From Nitratireductor luteus (GTDB taxonomy: Bacteria; Pseudomonadota; Alphaproteobacteria; Rhizobiales; Rhizobiaceae): a stretch of 46,146 nucleotides of DNA. The notes under the pieces were generated by a model, which searched no databases, was not told where the DNA came from, and saw only the letters and a program-made list of their open reading frames with translations. The stretch covers positions 1 through 46,146 of the forward strand of contig NZ_JAOANW010000020.1 of assembly GCF_026162365.1 (NCBI RefSeq). Reading direction: 5' to 3'. Made by a program: the position numbers and the translations under genes. Positions 26,620 through 35,830 of the stretch are shown piece by piece; position 1 is the stretch's first letter, and each line of letters begins with the position of its first letter.

Positions 26620-28767
26620 TCACATCAGGTCGCGCATGAGCTCAGGAACGATCTGAAGATCCCGCAGCGCTGTCCGCAGTGCCCCCCTGCGATCGCGCGG
26701 AAGGGTGGCGATCTCGACCGCGTTGGACGGCGGCACCCCTTGGTGCCGGTCGCGGCCCTGCTGCGCAAGCATCAGCGAGAGTACGAGCTCGTGTGCGGCG
26801 AGCACACGACGCATTGCCGCCTCGCTGCCGATCTGCCGCTCCAGGAGACCTTCCAGGCGCGCCTTCGTGGAGCGCGCGCGGATATCGTGGCGGATCGACA
26901 GCGCCCGCGCGGCAGACACAAGAGGGAAAAGAGCGTAGCGCTTGAGATCGATCCGGCCTTCCTCCGTCCGCAATCCGCCGAACAGCGTGAAGGGCGTGGG
27001 CGGATTGGCAAGCCGTTCTCCGAGCACCAGCGGAAACGCAGCGTCCCTATACCCAGATGAGTAGGCGTCCTCGAGGAGGATCTCGCCGAGCCTTCTTTCG
27101 CCATGCACGGGGGCGAGATCGAAGAAGATATCGATGTTGAGCAGGTCCTGCGGGCGCGAACGGCGCATCCACTGGCTGATGCGTTCCCTCCAGAGATCCA
27201 GCGAGCCACGCCATTCCTCGTTTTTTGCCATCACCCCGCCCTTGCAATAGGCGATCCCGGCCGTATCGAGAATGGCGGCGATCCGCCCGCCAAGCGCGCC
27301 GAACCACCGATCCTCCGGCCCGCCCGGCGTGCCCCGCTCGAAAACGATGGCATTGTCCTGGTCGGCGGCAAGCAGGCTCTCGCCGCGCCCGGCCGAACCG
27401 AGTACCAGTACGGCATAGGGCGATGGCGGATCACCCAGGCCGGCAATCCTCATTTCCTCCTCCGCAAGAATCGCTGCTCGGCGCGTCATGGCACGCAGTT
27501 CCTCGCTGACGATCTCCGCGACGGTCCGCGCTTCGATCTTCTCTGCCAGCAGCGCCGACGCAACAGAGGGAAGGGACGCCCAGGCGGCGGCCATTTCGGC
27601 ATCAGAGCTTGCGGCGTCGATCGTATCGTCGAGCTGGATTGCCGCACTTGCGCGCAGGCGCAGGAGATCACGCGCAGATATGACCCCTATGAGCGCGTCC
27701 TTCTCGTCATGCACGCCGAGATGGCGAATCCCAAGCCTGTCCATGCGACCGATCGCGCGGTAGGCGAAGGCCTGCGCGCGGATGCTGATGAGCGGTCGGC
27801 TGGCAAACTCGCCCGCGCGGCGCTCGAAAGTCTTCCCGCCGTCGGCCGCCAGCAAGCGAAGCACGTCACGCTCAGTGAGGATGCCGTATTCACCCGCGGG
27901 GCGTCCCACCTCCCCCGCGTCGGAGACCAGGACGGAGCCCACCCGCCTTTCCGCCATCAGCCCGATCGCCGAGCGGAGCGGTGTTTCATGGCAGACTACG
28001 ATAGGAGGCGTGGCCATGAGATCGCCGACGCGATGCTGGTAGGCGAAGGGGTCGATCGCGGCAAAGGGTTGCCGGCCCGGCCGTGCGACAGAATCCGCCC
28101 ATCCGGCCCGTGCCTGCTCGTCCTGCTCCCTTGCAAGCTGGAGGGAGGCTCGCTCCGCCTCGGCAAATGTACGAATGCCCATGGCCTGCAGCCTCGGCAG
28201 GAGGCCGGTGAACACTTTCGCCGCGGCCACGGCGTCGCCCAGCGCCTGATGGCGGCCTGGGATTTCGAACCCGAGCCAGGTAGCGAGCGCCTCGAGCGAG
28301 TAGTCGCGCAGATCGCGATTGACGATGCGGCTCAGCGTTCGCACGCACAACGTCCGCGGCCGCTTCCACTGGATTCCGGCACGCGCCACTTCCCTCTCTA
28401 TGATGGCGAGATCGAAGCCGATGGCATAGCCGATCAGCGGGCGCCCGCCGCGAAACCTCTCGAAACTGCGCCAGGTGGAAGCAAAAGCAGGCGCCTCGCG
28501 CACCATTGCGTCGGTAATGCCGTGGATGCGCGTTGATTCAGGTGGGACAGGCATCCCCGGATCGACCAAGCTTTCGAAGAACTGGTCCGGACATACCGCG
28601 CCACGCGCGATCGCCACACCCCCGATCTGAACGACGCGCGCCGTGCGCGTGTCGAGGCCGGTGGTCTCCGTGTCGAAAGCCACCGCGTCGAGCGCAATCA
28701 GCGGAATCGCTCCGACGTCAGGCTGCACGAACGCCCCTCCCATCTTCAGATGGCTTATACGGTGCAC
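26620..28767 (-). CDS. DnaQ-like exonuclease - CBS pair - DUF294 nucleotidyltransferase fusion
   Basis: A 715-aa soluble fusion. An N-terminal DEDDh 3'-5' exonuclease (about 25-190) shows D32/E34 in FDTETTGLD, D119 in GYAIGFDLAII, and H173/D178 in HQALGDA. Two CBS motifs (about 245-375) usually bind adenine nucleotides. A DUF294-type nucleotidyltransferase domain carries GSAGRGE (457-463) and DQDN (469-472), followed by a DUF294_C-like helical end. All catalytic residues look intact. CBS-DUF294 proteins are known; the added exonuclease suggests coupling of nucleotide or nucleic-acid trimming to energy state. The start is GTG 28767 or ATG 28743. No FixK box was seen upstream. Confidence 0.88.
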   Translation of the reverse strand: MHRISHLKMGGAFVQPDVGAIPLIALDAVAFDTETTGLDTRTARVVQIGGVAIARGAVCPDQFFESLVDPGMPVPPESTRIHGITDAMVREAPAFASTWRSFERFRGGRPLIGYAIGFDLAIIEREVARAGIQWKRPRTLCVRTLSRIVNRDLRDYSLEALATWLGFEIPGRHQALGDAVAAAKVFTGLLPRLQAMGIRTFAEAERASLQLAREQDEQARAGWADSVARPGRQPFAAIDPFAYQHRVGDLMATPPIVVCHETPLRSAIGLMAERRVGSVLVSDAGEVGRPAGEYGILTERDVLRLLAADGGKTFERRAGEFASRPLISIRAQAFAYRAIGRMDRLGIRHLGVHDEKDALIGVISARDLLRLRASAAIQLDDTIDAASSDAEMAAAWASLPSVASALLAEKIEARTVAEIVSEELRAMTRRAAILAEEEMRIAGLGDPPSPYAVLVLGSAGRGESLLAADQDNAIVFERGTPGGPEDRWFGALGGRIAAILDTAGIAYCKGGVMAKNEEWRGSLDLWRERISQWMRRSRPQDLLNIDIFFDLAPVHGERRLGEILLEDAYSSGYRDAAFPLVLGERLANPPTPFTLFGGLRTEEGRIDLKRYALFPLVSAARALSIRHDIRARSTKARLEGLLERQIGSEAAMRRVLAAHELVLSLMLAQQGRDRHQGVPPSNAVEIATLPRDRRGALRTALRDLQIVPELMRDLM

Positions 28768-28806
28768 TGGCGCTTCGAGCCACGAAGAACGCCACAGGTA
28801 TGAGGT

Positions 28807-29391
28807 TCAGGCTGCCCGTTCCCCGAGCCGCCGCATCTGATCGAGCCATTTGCGCCGCTTCCGGTCGCCGGCGGTCTCGATCATACCGAACAGGGTTTCC
28901 TTCACCGGGCCGAGCCCCACGAATTTGAGGATGTTGCGCCGCATGCCGCGCAGCCCGTGACCGAAGAACCACCAGCGATAGAAGAAGGCCGGCATGCCCA
29001 TGGTGACGACGATCCGCGCCGAGCGGCCCTTGAGGAGGGTTTCGGGAAAACCGCGCTTGCCATAAGCGAAGGCCACTCCCGGCCGCATTATCTGTTCGAG
29101 GAAGCCCTTGAGCAGGGCGGGCATCGTTCCAAGCCACAGGGGAAAGACAAAGACCAGGTGCTCGGCCCGCAGGATCGCTTCCTTGGCAGGCTCAAGTTCC
29201 TGCGGCACCGAGCCGTGCAGGAAATCCTCCTGCGTGCGCAGCAGCGGGAAATCGAGCCTTGCAAGGTCGATCCTGGTCACTTCATGGCCTGCCGCCTCCG
29301 CGCCCTCCGCATAGGCATCAGCCAAGGCGCGGCAGTAGCGGCGGGGGTCCGAGTCGGGGTGGCCCTGGACGATGACGATGCGTCTGGTCAT
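28807..29391 (-). CDS. Flavodoxin-fold NAD(P)H oxidoreductase (NQO1/MdaB-like)
   Basis: A 194-aa protein of the flavodoxin-like NAD(P)H dehydrogenase (quinone) family. It has an opening strand and loop IVIVQGHPDSDPRRYCRALA, a central AEHLVFVFPLWLGTMPALLKGFL flavin/quinone segment, and GRSARIVVTMGMPAFFYRWW. Such enzymes reduce quinones by two electrons using FMN or FAD. I start at ATG 29391 because a GGAAG site precedes it. The FixK box at 29447-29460 is centred about 62 bases upstream and fits a class II promoter with a leader of about 21 bases, so low-oxygen induction is likely. Confidence 0.85.
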   Translation of the reverse strand: MTRRIVIVQGHPDSDPRRYCRALADAYAEGAEAAGHEVTRIDLARLDFPLLRTQEDFLHGSVPQELEPAKEAILRAEHLVFVFPLWLGTMPALLKGFLEQIMRPGVAFAYGKRGFPETLLKGRSARIVVTMGMPAFFYRWWFFGHGLRGMRRNILKFVGLGPVKETLFGMIETAGDRKRRKWLDQMRRLGERAA

Positions 29392-29446
29392 GATGCTTCC
29401 TGGTTTGGAATCTACCGAAACAATACGCCCCGACCCAGGCATCGCC

Positions 29447-29460
29447 TTGACCGGCGTCAA
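29447..29460. promoter_or_regulatory. FixK/FNR box between the oxidoreductase and Pat-like genes
   Basis: TTGACCGGCGTCAA is a perfect dyad of the TTGA-N6-TCAA type. It lies between divergent genes. Spacing suits the minus-strand oxidoreductase best; for the plus-strand gene it would leave a leader of about 78 bases. Confidence 0.75.
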
Positions 29461-29572
29461 ACGCCAGCAGTCGGGAACAATCGGACGGAGTTACTTTTCC
29501 CTTGATCATGCGCGAGACTACCGTGCTGCGGTGCCGCTAGAACTAGGCTGGTTAACAAGAGGCGGGCTTTCC

Positions 29573-32254
29573 ATGACCATTCGCAATCTCGAACATGCGG
29601 TCGATCCGAAGTCAGTGGCTGTCTTCGGCGCCTCCATCCGGCAAGGCTCCGTTGGCCGGATCGTTTTTGAGAATATCATCGCGGGTGGATTCGAGGGCGA
29701 TATCTGGCCGGTCAATCCGAAATACCGGGAGATCAACGGCCGCCGCTGCCATGCAAATGCAGATGAGTTGCCGGCAGCACCCGACGTGGCGGTTATCGCC
29801 ACCCCGCCCAAGGCGGTCCCGGGCATCATCCGCGCGCTGGGAAAGAAGGGGACGCGCACGGCTGTGGTGATCAGCGCCGGCCTGACGCGCGAGAACGGGC
29901 TGCGCCAGGCCATGCTGGACGCGGCGATGCCATACCTCTTCCGCGTTATCGGACCCAATACGGTGGGCCTGATCGTTCCGCCCGCGAAGCTCAACGCAAG
30001 CTTCGCCCATATGAACCCGAAGCCGGGCGGCCTGGCGCTCCTGTCGCAATCGGGAGCGATCGCGACAACGCTCATCGACTGGGCGGCGGATGAAGGGATC
30101 GGTTTCTCGCACGTCGTCTCGCTGGGTGATATGGCCGATGTGGATGTCGCCGACTATCTCGACCTGCTTGCAGGCGACGCCAGGACACGCGCCATCCTGC
30201 TCTACCTCGAGAGCATTCCCAACCCGCGCAAGTTCATGTCGGCGGCCCGCGCGGCGGCGCGCCTCAAGCCCGTCATTGCAGTCAAATCAGGTAGGCATGC
30301 CGCCGGGGCAAAGGCAGCAACCACCCACACCGGCGCCCTTTCCGGCTCTGACAAGGTTGTTGAAGCAGCGCTCAGCCGCGCCGGCATCCTTCGCGTGCAC
30401 GGCCTCCGCGAACTCTTCGATGCAGCGGAAACGGTCGCCCGCTTCCCCAAGCTCGAGCGGTCGCGAGTGGGCATCATCACCAATGGCGGCGGCGCCGGCG
30501 TGCTCGCCGTCGACAGGTTGGCGGATCTGGGTGCGGAGCTTGCCGTGCTTTCGCAGGAGACCGTCGACAAGCTGGACAAGGCCCTACCCGCGAACTGGTC
30601 GCGCGCCAACCCCGTCGACATCATCGGCGATGCGCCCGCGCAACGCTACGGCGCCGCCGTATCGGTGGTCGCCGAGGATTCAGGAACCGACGCGCTGCTG
30701 GTGATGAACTGTCCCACGGGACTTGCCTCCCCGGCCGAGGCGGCGCAGGCCGTTGCGCGGCTTGCACGAGAGGGAATGATCAACGGCAAGCCGGTGCTTA
30801 CCTGCTGGTTGGGCGAGAAAACCGCGCGGGAAGGCCGCCACGTCCTGCAGGAGGCGGGCATCGCAAGCTTTGAGACTCCCGCGGCGGCGGCGGCCGCAGT
30901 CTCATACCTCAGCGACTGGTCGCGAGCGCAGAAGGTCCTGATGCGCGTGCCCTCGAGCCGCGGCGAAGACCTGCGTGGCGATAGCGAAGCTGTCCTCGAT
31001 ATTCTCCGGCATGCCGCCTCGGAAGATCGGCGCATGCTCACCGAGCCTGAAGCCAAGGCAGTGATCGGGGCATACGGGATCCCGGTTCCTGAGACGGTTA
31101 TCGTTCGCACGGGCGAGGAAGCGGGAAAGGCGACCGAACGCCTGCTCAGGAACTCGGCGAAGGTCGTCGTCAAGCTCCTCTCCAAGGAGATCAGCCACAA
31201 ATCGGACGTTGGCGGGGTGGTGCTCGACATCGCCACGCCCGAAGCCGCAGTCGCGGCGGTCCGTGAAATCGAAGAGCGCTTGCGGCAGACCGGAGACGCC
31301 GGAAAGATCGATGGCTTCGTCGTGCAGCCAATGGTCAAAAGGAAGGGAGGGCAGGAGCTCATCCTGGGCGTCGGCCGCGACCCCATTTTCGGCCCGACGG
31401 TGCTGTTCGGCGCGGGCGGCACGGCCGTGGAGATCCTCGACGATACCGCGATCGCCCTCCCCCCTCTCGACAATGTGCTTTCCGGCGACCTGATCGACCG
31501 CACGCGCATCGGCCGGCTGCTCGCCGGCTATCGCGACCGGCCTCCCGCCGATCGCAAAGCCATCGTCCGGGCGCTGAACGCTCTGTCGCAACTGATCGTC
31601 GATTTCCCCTGCATCGTCTCGATGGACATCAACCCGCTGCTTGCCGACAGCGAAGGCATCATCGCGCTCGATGCGCGCATCGAGATCGAACCGAACGATG
31701 TGGAACACGCCGGCCCCAACCCGGCCCTCGCCATCCGGCCCTACCCTGCCGCTTGGGAAAAGGACGTCGTCTTGAAGGGGGAGGAATATTGCCTGCGCCC
31801 CATCAAGCCGGCGGATGTGTCGCTTTATCCCGCCTTCCTCGCCAAGGTATCGCCGGAGGACATCAGGTTCCGCTTCCTCGCCCCGCGCCGGCATTTTCCC
31901 GATGAGATGCTTCTGCGGCTCACGCAACTCGACTACGAGCGGGAAATCGCCTTCGTCGCTCTGCGAAAGGAGACCGGCGAACTTGCCGGCATCGTGCGCT
32001 TGTCGTCGGATCCGGACAAGGAAACAGCCGAGTACGGCCTTCTCGTCCGCACCGACCTGCAGGGCCGAGGCCTGGGCTGGGCTCTCCTCAGGCATCTCAT
32101 CGACTATGCACGGGCAGACGGACTGGGTGTCATCGAAGGCTTCATCCTCAGTGAGAACACGAAAATGCTCGCGATGGGTAGGGAGTTCGGCTTCAAGCAG
32201 GCACCCCACCCTTCAGAGCCCGGCGTCACGATCGCCACCCTCAATTTACGGTAG
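29573..32254 (+). CDS. Acyl-CoA synthetase (NDP-forming) - GNAT acetyltransferase, Pat/PatZ-like
   Basis: An 893-aa bifunctional-type protein, close to E. coli PatZ in length (886). Domains in order: CoA-binding domain (VDPKSVAVFGAS, 10-21), succinyl-CoA ligase-like domain with H252 in ATTHTGALSG, ATP-grasp half (ISHKSDVGGVVLDIA, VFGAGGTAVEILDD), and a C-terminal GNAT domain (about 735-893; GLLVRTDLQGRGLGWALLRH). Such proteins either make acetate and ATP from acetyl-CoA or acetylate lysines of metabolic enzymes. The start at 29573 is chosen for length and an upstream purine-rich site. A FixK box lies about 120 bases upstream. Confidence 0.9.
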   Translation: MTIRNLEHAVDPKSVAVFGASIRQGSVGRIVFENIIAGGFEGDIWPVNPKYREINGRRCHANADELPAAPDVAVIATPPKAVPGIIRALGKKGTRTAVVISAGLTRENGLRQAMLDAAMPYLFRVIGPNTVGLIVPPAKLNASFAHMNPKPGGLALLSQSGAIATTLIDWAADEGIGFSHVVSLGDMADVDVADYLDLLAGDARTRAILLYLESIPNPRKFMSAARAAARLKPVIAVKSGRHAAGAKAATTHTGALSGSDKVVEAALSRAGILRVHGLRELFDAAETVARFPKLERSRVGIITNGGGAGVLAVDRLADLGAELAVLSQETVDKLDKALPANWSRANPVDIIGDAPAQRYGAAVSVVAEDSGTDALLVMNCPTGLASPAEAAQAVARLAREGMINGKPVLTCWLGEKTAREGRHVLQEAGIASFETPAAAAAAVSYLSDWSRAQKVLMRVPSSRGEDLRGDSEAVLDILRHAASEDRRMLTEPEAKAVIGAYGIPVPETVIVRTGEEAGKATERLLRNSAKVVVKLLSKEISHKSDVGGVVLDIATPEAAVAAVREIEERLRQTGDAGKIDGFVVQPMVKRKGGQELILGVGRDPIFGPTVLFGAGGTAVEILDDTAIALPPLDNVLSGDLIDRTRIGRLLAGYRDRPPADRKAIVRALNALSQLIVDFPCIVSMDINPLLADSEGIIALDARIEIEPNDVEHAGPNPALAIRPYPAAWEKDVVLKGEEYCLRPIKPADVSLYPAFLAKVSPEDIRFRFLAPRRHFPDEMLLRLTQLDYEREIAFVALRKETGELAGIVRLSSDPDKETAEYGLLVRTDLQGRGLGWALLRHLIDYARADGLGVIEGFILSENTKMLAMGREFGFKQAPHPSEPGVTIATLNLR

Positions 32255-32291
32255 CCGCCTTCAGTGTGCGGCCTGGCATCTGTGCCTACTC

Positions 32292-33437
32292 CTATGACTC
32301 AGGACGTTGACCTACGTCTTGAGTGTCGGTCGACTGGTCTATCATCGACAAGGGCTCGCCCTGGAAGCGGCCCTTCAGGACTGCGATCAGAGCCAACGTA
32401 ATAGAAATCGTCGCTGGCCCGAGAATAAGCCCGGAGGCGCCGAACAGGATGATGCCGCCCACAGCGCCGATGAAAGCCAGAACGGTGTGCAGCTTCAGCC
32501 GATTACCGACGAACATCGGGTAAAGGAGATTGTCGATCGTGGCGATGATCACGCCGCCCCAAACGGCCAGAACAAGAGCACGCACCCACTCGCCTTCTGC
32601 GGCAAGAAATATGGCCGCGGGGACCCAGACCACGAATGCACCCAGCACGGGCACGATCGCGAGGAGACCCATGACCAGCCCCCAGAACGCGGGAGCCGGC
32701 AGACCAAGCAACCAGAACATCAGTCCGCCCAGAGCGCCCTGAACCGCGGCTACCATAAGGGTCCCGAAAATCGTGGCATGCACGGTATCCACCAAACGGG
32801 CGATGATATGTGCCGTCTCGTCGCTGTTCAGCGGCGAGAAATCCCCTAGGGCGCGTACCGCAAGCTGCCGATCGCGCAGGAAATAGAAGAGCATGTAGAA
32901 GACGAGCAGAAGCACGATTGCCTGATTGATGGATCCGCGCAACAGCGTTGCACTTTGTGCGGTGAGCCACTGGGCGATTCGACTCATCATCCCGGCGAGA
33001 TCGAGACGCTCCCCGAGCCATACAGCAATCGTGGAGAGTATCGGTACGCCATTGATAATGCTCTGCCAGTCGGACGACCGCAGCGCGTTTTCGATGTTCA
33101 TGGCGCCATCGGCAGCCTCCCTGACAAGCTGCTGCAGGATGAAGAACAGAAGCAGCATCACGACCAAGGCCGCAACCGACGCCGAGACGAATGCGGCGAT
33201 GTTTGCGCCTAGGTGCATTTCGAGTTTCGGCTGGACCGGCGCGATGAGGACGCCGAGCACGACCGCCCAGACAAGTGCCGGGAGGAATGGCAGTGCCAGC
33301 CGATAGGAGAGGTAGACGCCCAGGGCGGCGGCGGCCACGAGGACCAGCATCCTGGCCGCGCTCGAATCCATCCGCTCGATTACGGTCACAGACTTTGGCG
33401 TTCCGTTCTTTTCCGCTTTGGTATTTTGCTGGCGCAT
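32292..33437 (-). CDS. AI-2E family (UPF0118/PerM-like) membrane protein
   Basis: A 381-aa polytopic membrane protein of the AI-2E/UPF0118 family with about eight hydrophobic segments and a soluble section (about 95-175) between them. Family-like stretches are LLVFYMLFYFLRD, GLMFWLLGLPAPAFWGLVMG, and FIGAVGGIILFGASGLILGP. Members include possible autoinducer-2 exporters and a sodium/proton antiporter, so the substrate is not predictable. I start at ATG 33437, preceded by GGTGAG; the frame also opens at 33512. It is convergent with the Pat-like gene. No FixK box was seen ahead of it. Confidence 0.88.
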   Translation of the reverse strand: MRQQNTKAEKNGTPKSVTVIERMDSSAARMLVLVAAAALGVYLSYRLALPFLPALVWAVVLGVLIAPVQPKLEMHLGANIAAFVSASVAALVVMLLLFFILQQLVREAADGAMNIENALRSSDWQSIINGVPILSTIAVWLGERLDLAGMMSRIAQWLTAQSATLLRGSINQAIVLLLVFYMLFYFLRDRQLAVRALGDFSPLNSDETAHIIARLVDTVHATIFGTLMVAAVQGALGGLMFWLLGLPAPAFWGLVMGLLAIVPVLGAFVVWVPAAIFLAAEGEWVRALVLAVWGGVIIATIDNLLYPMFVGNRLKLHTVLAFIGAVGGIILFGASGLILGPATISITLALIAVLKGRFQGEPLSMIDQSTDTQDVGQRPES

Positions 33438-33534
33438 ATCGCTCTCACCCGAGGACCCGACGGAATTGCCAGTGCCGGCCGTCTCCGGGGAGGACGATCG
33501 CCTGTCGTGCATTGCCGCAGATCAGATTCGAGAC

Positions 33535-33924
33535 TTAGAGTTTTTCCACCAGCTTCACCTGGTAGGTGTGCATCACGCCGTCGCTGAGGATCGAGACATA
33601 TTCGCCGGCCACGAACCGTTCGTCGCTGAAGCGAAAACCGAGTTCATCGTCGTCCTCGCCCTCGCCGTAATCGAGATACCACTGGCCGCCCGGCTTGCGG
33701 CGCAGGCGCCCCACGAGATCCTCCTCGCCGGGGCGGAAACGGCGCACACGGCAGTTCGCCTGGTGCTTCACGCACTCCTTCGCATCGAGGTTGCCGGCGT
33801 CTTCGAGCGGAACGACAAGATCGTATCCATAAGCACGATCACCCTGCGGGTGGCCTTTTTCGCGCCCAAGCTCGAGCCTCACATGGCGGAATTTTTCACC
33901 CAGGTGAGCGGTTGTGACAGTCAT
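33535..33924 (-). CDS. Conserved hypothetical protein under a FixK box
   Basis: A 129-aa soluble acidic protein of unknown function, probably mostly beta-strand. Stretches such as HVRLELGREKGHPQGDRAYG, ECVKHQANCRVRRFRPGEED, and a final DGVMHTYQVKLVEKL are visible. I start at ATG 33924, just after a GGAGAG site; a further in-frame ATG at 33957 has none. The FixK box at 33984-33997 is centred about 66 bases upstream, giving a leader of about 25 bases for a class II promoter. It is divergent from a universal stress gene with its own box. I infer a low-oxygen-induced protein. Confidence 0.75.
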   Translation of the reverse strand: MTVTTAHLGEKFRHVRLELGREKGHPQGDRAYGYDLVVPLEDAGNLDAKECVKHQANCRVRRFRPGEEDLVGRLRRKPGGQWYLDYGEGEDDDELGFRFSDERFVAGEYVSILSDGVMHTYQVKLVEKL

Positions 33925-33983
33925 AGCGTCTCTCCAAACGGTAATGTGTTGGCGCATCCTTCCGCGTTCCGAGACCTTCCTCC

Positions 33984-33997
33984 TTGATCAGGGTCAA
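33984..33997 (-). promoter_or_regulatory. FixK/FNR box upstream of the 129-aa hypothetical gene
   Basis: On the plus strand the sequence is TTGATCAGGGTCAA, an exact TTGA-N6-TCAA match. Spacing points to the minus-strand gene starting at 33924. Confidence 0.75.
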
Positions 33998-34027
33998 TCG
34001 CCTCCGCAGCACCGGTGAGTGCGCTGC

Positions 34028-34041
34028 TTGATCCAGCGCAA
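34028..34041 (+). promoter_or_regulatory. FixK/FNR box upstream of the first universal stress gene
   Basis: TTGATCCAGCGCAA, one base off consensus and identical to the box ahead of the receiver gene (there on the minus strand). Its centre is about 75 bases before the ATG at 34109, giving a leader of about 33 bases. Confidence 0.65.
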
Positions 34042-34108
34042 AGGGCGCTCCGCTCATTCGCGGTAAGGAAAGCGACAAGGCGGAAATTCCGCATCCAAGG
34101 AGCGTGTG

Positions 34109-34945
34109 ATGATCTTCAAGACTGTATTGAGCGTGATCAGTGTCGAGCATTCCGATGGCGATTTGCGATTGGCGATTGATCTGTGCCGACAGATCGACGC
34201 CCATCTTGCAGTCCTGGTGCTTTCGATTGCCGTCCCGCCGCCAACCAGCGAATACGCCGCGGTGATGTCAGAAGCTTGGCTGCAAGACCGTCAGGCTGAG
34301 ATCGATCATCTCCATGCGCGCGTGGAGGAGATAACGGCGATTCTCGCCGAGAGTGAACTTTCAGCCGATGTGGACGGCGAATATGTCGAACGGTCGCGGA
34401 CCGACGACATGGTCGGCCGTCGGAGCCGATATGCCGATGTCACCCTGATCGGCCCGGAACTCGGCGCCGACGAAGATCTCAAGACCATGGTTCTGAAGGG
34501 TTCCCTGTACGAGTCCCAGATCCCCGTTCTGCTCATCCCCGATGCCGCCGGCGCGACCTTGCTGCCGAAGAAGGTTTTGCTCGCGTGGGATAGCGGACCC
34601 GAGGCCACCCGTGCCGCACGTGAAGCCCTTCCACTGTTGATTGGTGCGGAGGATGTCCATCTCACGATGATTGACCCTCAGGCAACCGAAGACGGGCTGA
34701 ATATTGAGCCCGGGACGGACCTTGCCGCCTATCTCGCCCACCACGGCGCAAAAATCACCATCGATCGGCTCCCGAGCGGCGGTCAGCCCATCGCGGAGAC
34801 TCTGCGCAGACATGCGGTAGATATGGCGGCAGACATGGTCGTGATGGGCGCCTACGGTCACTCGCGCCTGCGCCAGAGGATTTTCGGCGGTGTCACGCGC
34901 TCCATGATCGAGGAAGCGGATCTGCCCGTCTTCATGGCACGCTAG
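34109..34945 (+). CDS. Universal stress protein, tandem UspA domains
   Basis: A 278-aa cytosolic protein with two UspA-like halves (about 1-145 and 150-278). The second half has VLLAWDSGPEATRAAREALP and the C-terminal loop MGAYGHSRLRQRIFGGVTRS. This keeps the G-2x-G-9x-G spacing, but the usual Ser/Thr after the last glycine is Gly, so ATP binding is uncertain. AAGGAG lies five bases before the ATG at 34109, which I prefer to the adjacent GTG. Its FixK box and its divergence from another boxed gene place it in the low-oxygen regulon. Confidence 0.88.
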   Translation: MIFKTVLSVISVEHSDGDLRLAIDLCRQIDAHLAVLVLSIAVPPPTSEYAAVMSEAWLQDRQAEIDHLHARVEEITAILAESELSADVDGEYVERSRTDDMVGRRSRYADVTLIGPELGADEDLKTMVLKGSLYESQIPVLLIPDAAGATLLPKKVLLAWDSGPEATRAAREALPLLIGAEDVHLTMIDPQATEDGLNIEPGTDLAAYLAHHGAKITIDRLPSGGQPIAETLRRHAVDMAADMVVMGAYGHSRLRQRIFGGVTRSMIEEADLPVFMAR

Positions 34946-35107
34946 CAAGGTACGGGCATCGAAATGATCGTCGTCACGCCGGCGCGGCGGCCAACCGGAA
35001 TGAGCGAAGCCCAAGCGGCTGAGCGCCTTCGCGCGCTGCGGAGCCAACCCGCCTCCTCGCACCGGCTGGCGACCTGCTCGTGGCAATAGCAATACGTGGA
35101 GAAGAAA

Positions 35108-35794
35108 ATGAGAGCCAAGGACCTGATGTCCACCCCATGCGTAGCCGTATCTACCGAAAATAGCATCAAGCGCGCTGCGCAGATCATGGTGGATCAAGAT
35201 CTCAGCGGCCTGCCGGTACTTGCAGACGATGGCCAGCTGGTCGGAATCATCACGGAAGGGGACCTGCTTCGCCGCTGCGAGCTCGGCAGCTTCGAAAGGA
35301 ATGGTGAAAAGTCACCGCCGGAGATCAGAGCACAGGCCTATCTCCACAGCCATGGGTGGAAGGTCGGGCACGTCATGTCGCGAAGCGTTGTGGCTGTACA
35401 GGAAGATGCACCCGTCAATCGAATAGCGGAGCTCATGCTCAGGCACAGGATCAAACGGGTTCCGGTGCTCCGTGGAGATCGAGTCGTAGGAATCGTCTCC
35501 CGCCGTGACCTCCTCCAATTGATCTGTTCGGCGCCTGCAGATGCCACTGCGCCTGGCGACGCGGCGATGGCGCGCAGTATCCGTGCGCGACTGCATCAGG
35601 ATCTCGGGCTTGGCGATGAGCAGGTCAAAGTCGAAGTCAAAGCCGGAGCCGTAAACCTCCGGGGCTCGGTCAGGTCTGAAGCCGAGCGCCAAGCCGTGGT
35701 GGCGTTAGCCGACGGCGTGCGCGGTGTGGCCGGGCTCGTACTTGATGTCGTGATCGCGCCAACCCTACGCGGTAATGACCTCCGCGAGCACTGA
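35108..35794 (+). CDS. CBS-pair and BON domain protein
   Basis: A 228-aa protein with two CBS motifs (about 1-60 and 85-145: KDLMSTPCVAVSTENS, VGIITEGDLLRR, VGHVMSRSVVAVQEDAPV, VGIVSRRDLLQLI) and a C-terminal BON domain (about 155-228; VKVEVKAGAVNLRGSVRSEA). CBS pairs bind adenine nucleotides; BON domains bind membranes or other ligands. A GGAGAAGAAA site precedes ATG 35108. It follows the universal stress gene by about 160 bases on the same strand. I saw no FixK box directly ahead, so it may be read through from that gene. It is convergent with glgP. Confidence 0.88.
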   Translation: MRAKDLMSTPCVAVSTENSIKRAAQIMVDQDLSGLPVLADDGQLVGIITEGDLLRRCELGSFERNGEKSPPEIRAQAYLHSHGWKVGHVMSRSVVAVQEDAPVNRIAELMLRHRIKRVPVLRGDRVVGIVSRRDLLQLICSAPADATAPGDAAMARSIRARLHQDLGLGDEQVKVEVKAGAVNLRGSVRSEAERQAVVALADGVRGVAGLVLDVVIAPTLRGNDLREH

Positions 35795-35830
35795 GACGCG
35801 GAGATCATTGAATCGCGACGGGCAGGATCA

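Noticed and set aside
29507-29520. TTGATCATGCGCGA as a second box before the Pat-like gene
   Set aside because: Only the left half-site fits. The exact box at 29447-29460 explains the region better.
32309-32324. TTGACCTACGTCTTGA as a further FixK box
   Set aside because: The right half does not match TCAA, and it lies within the 3' end of the AI-2E-family gene, not ahead of a start codon.
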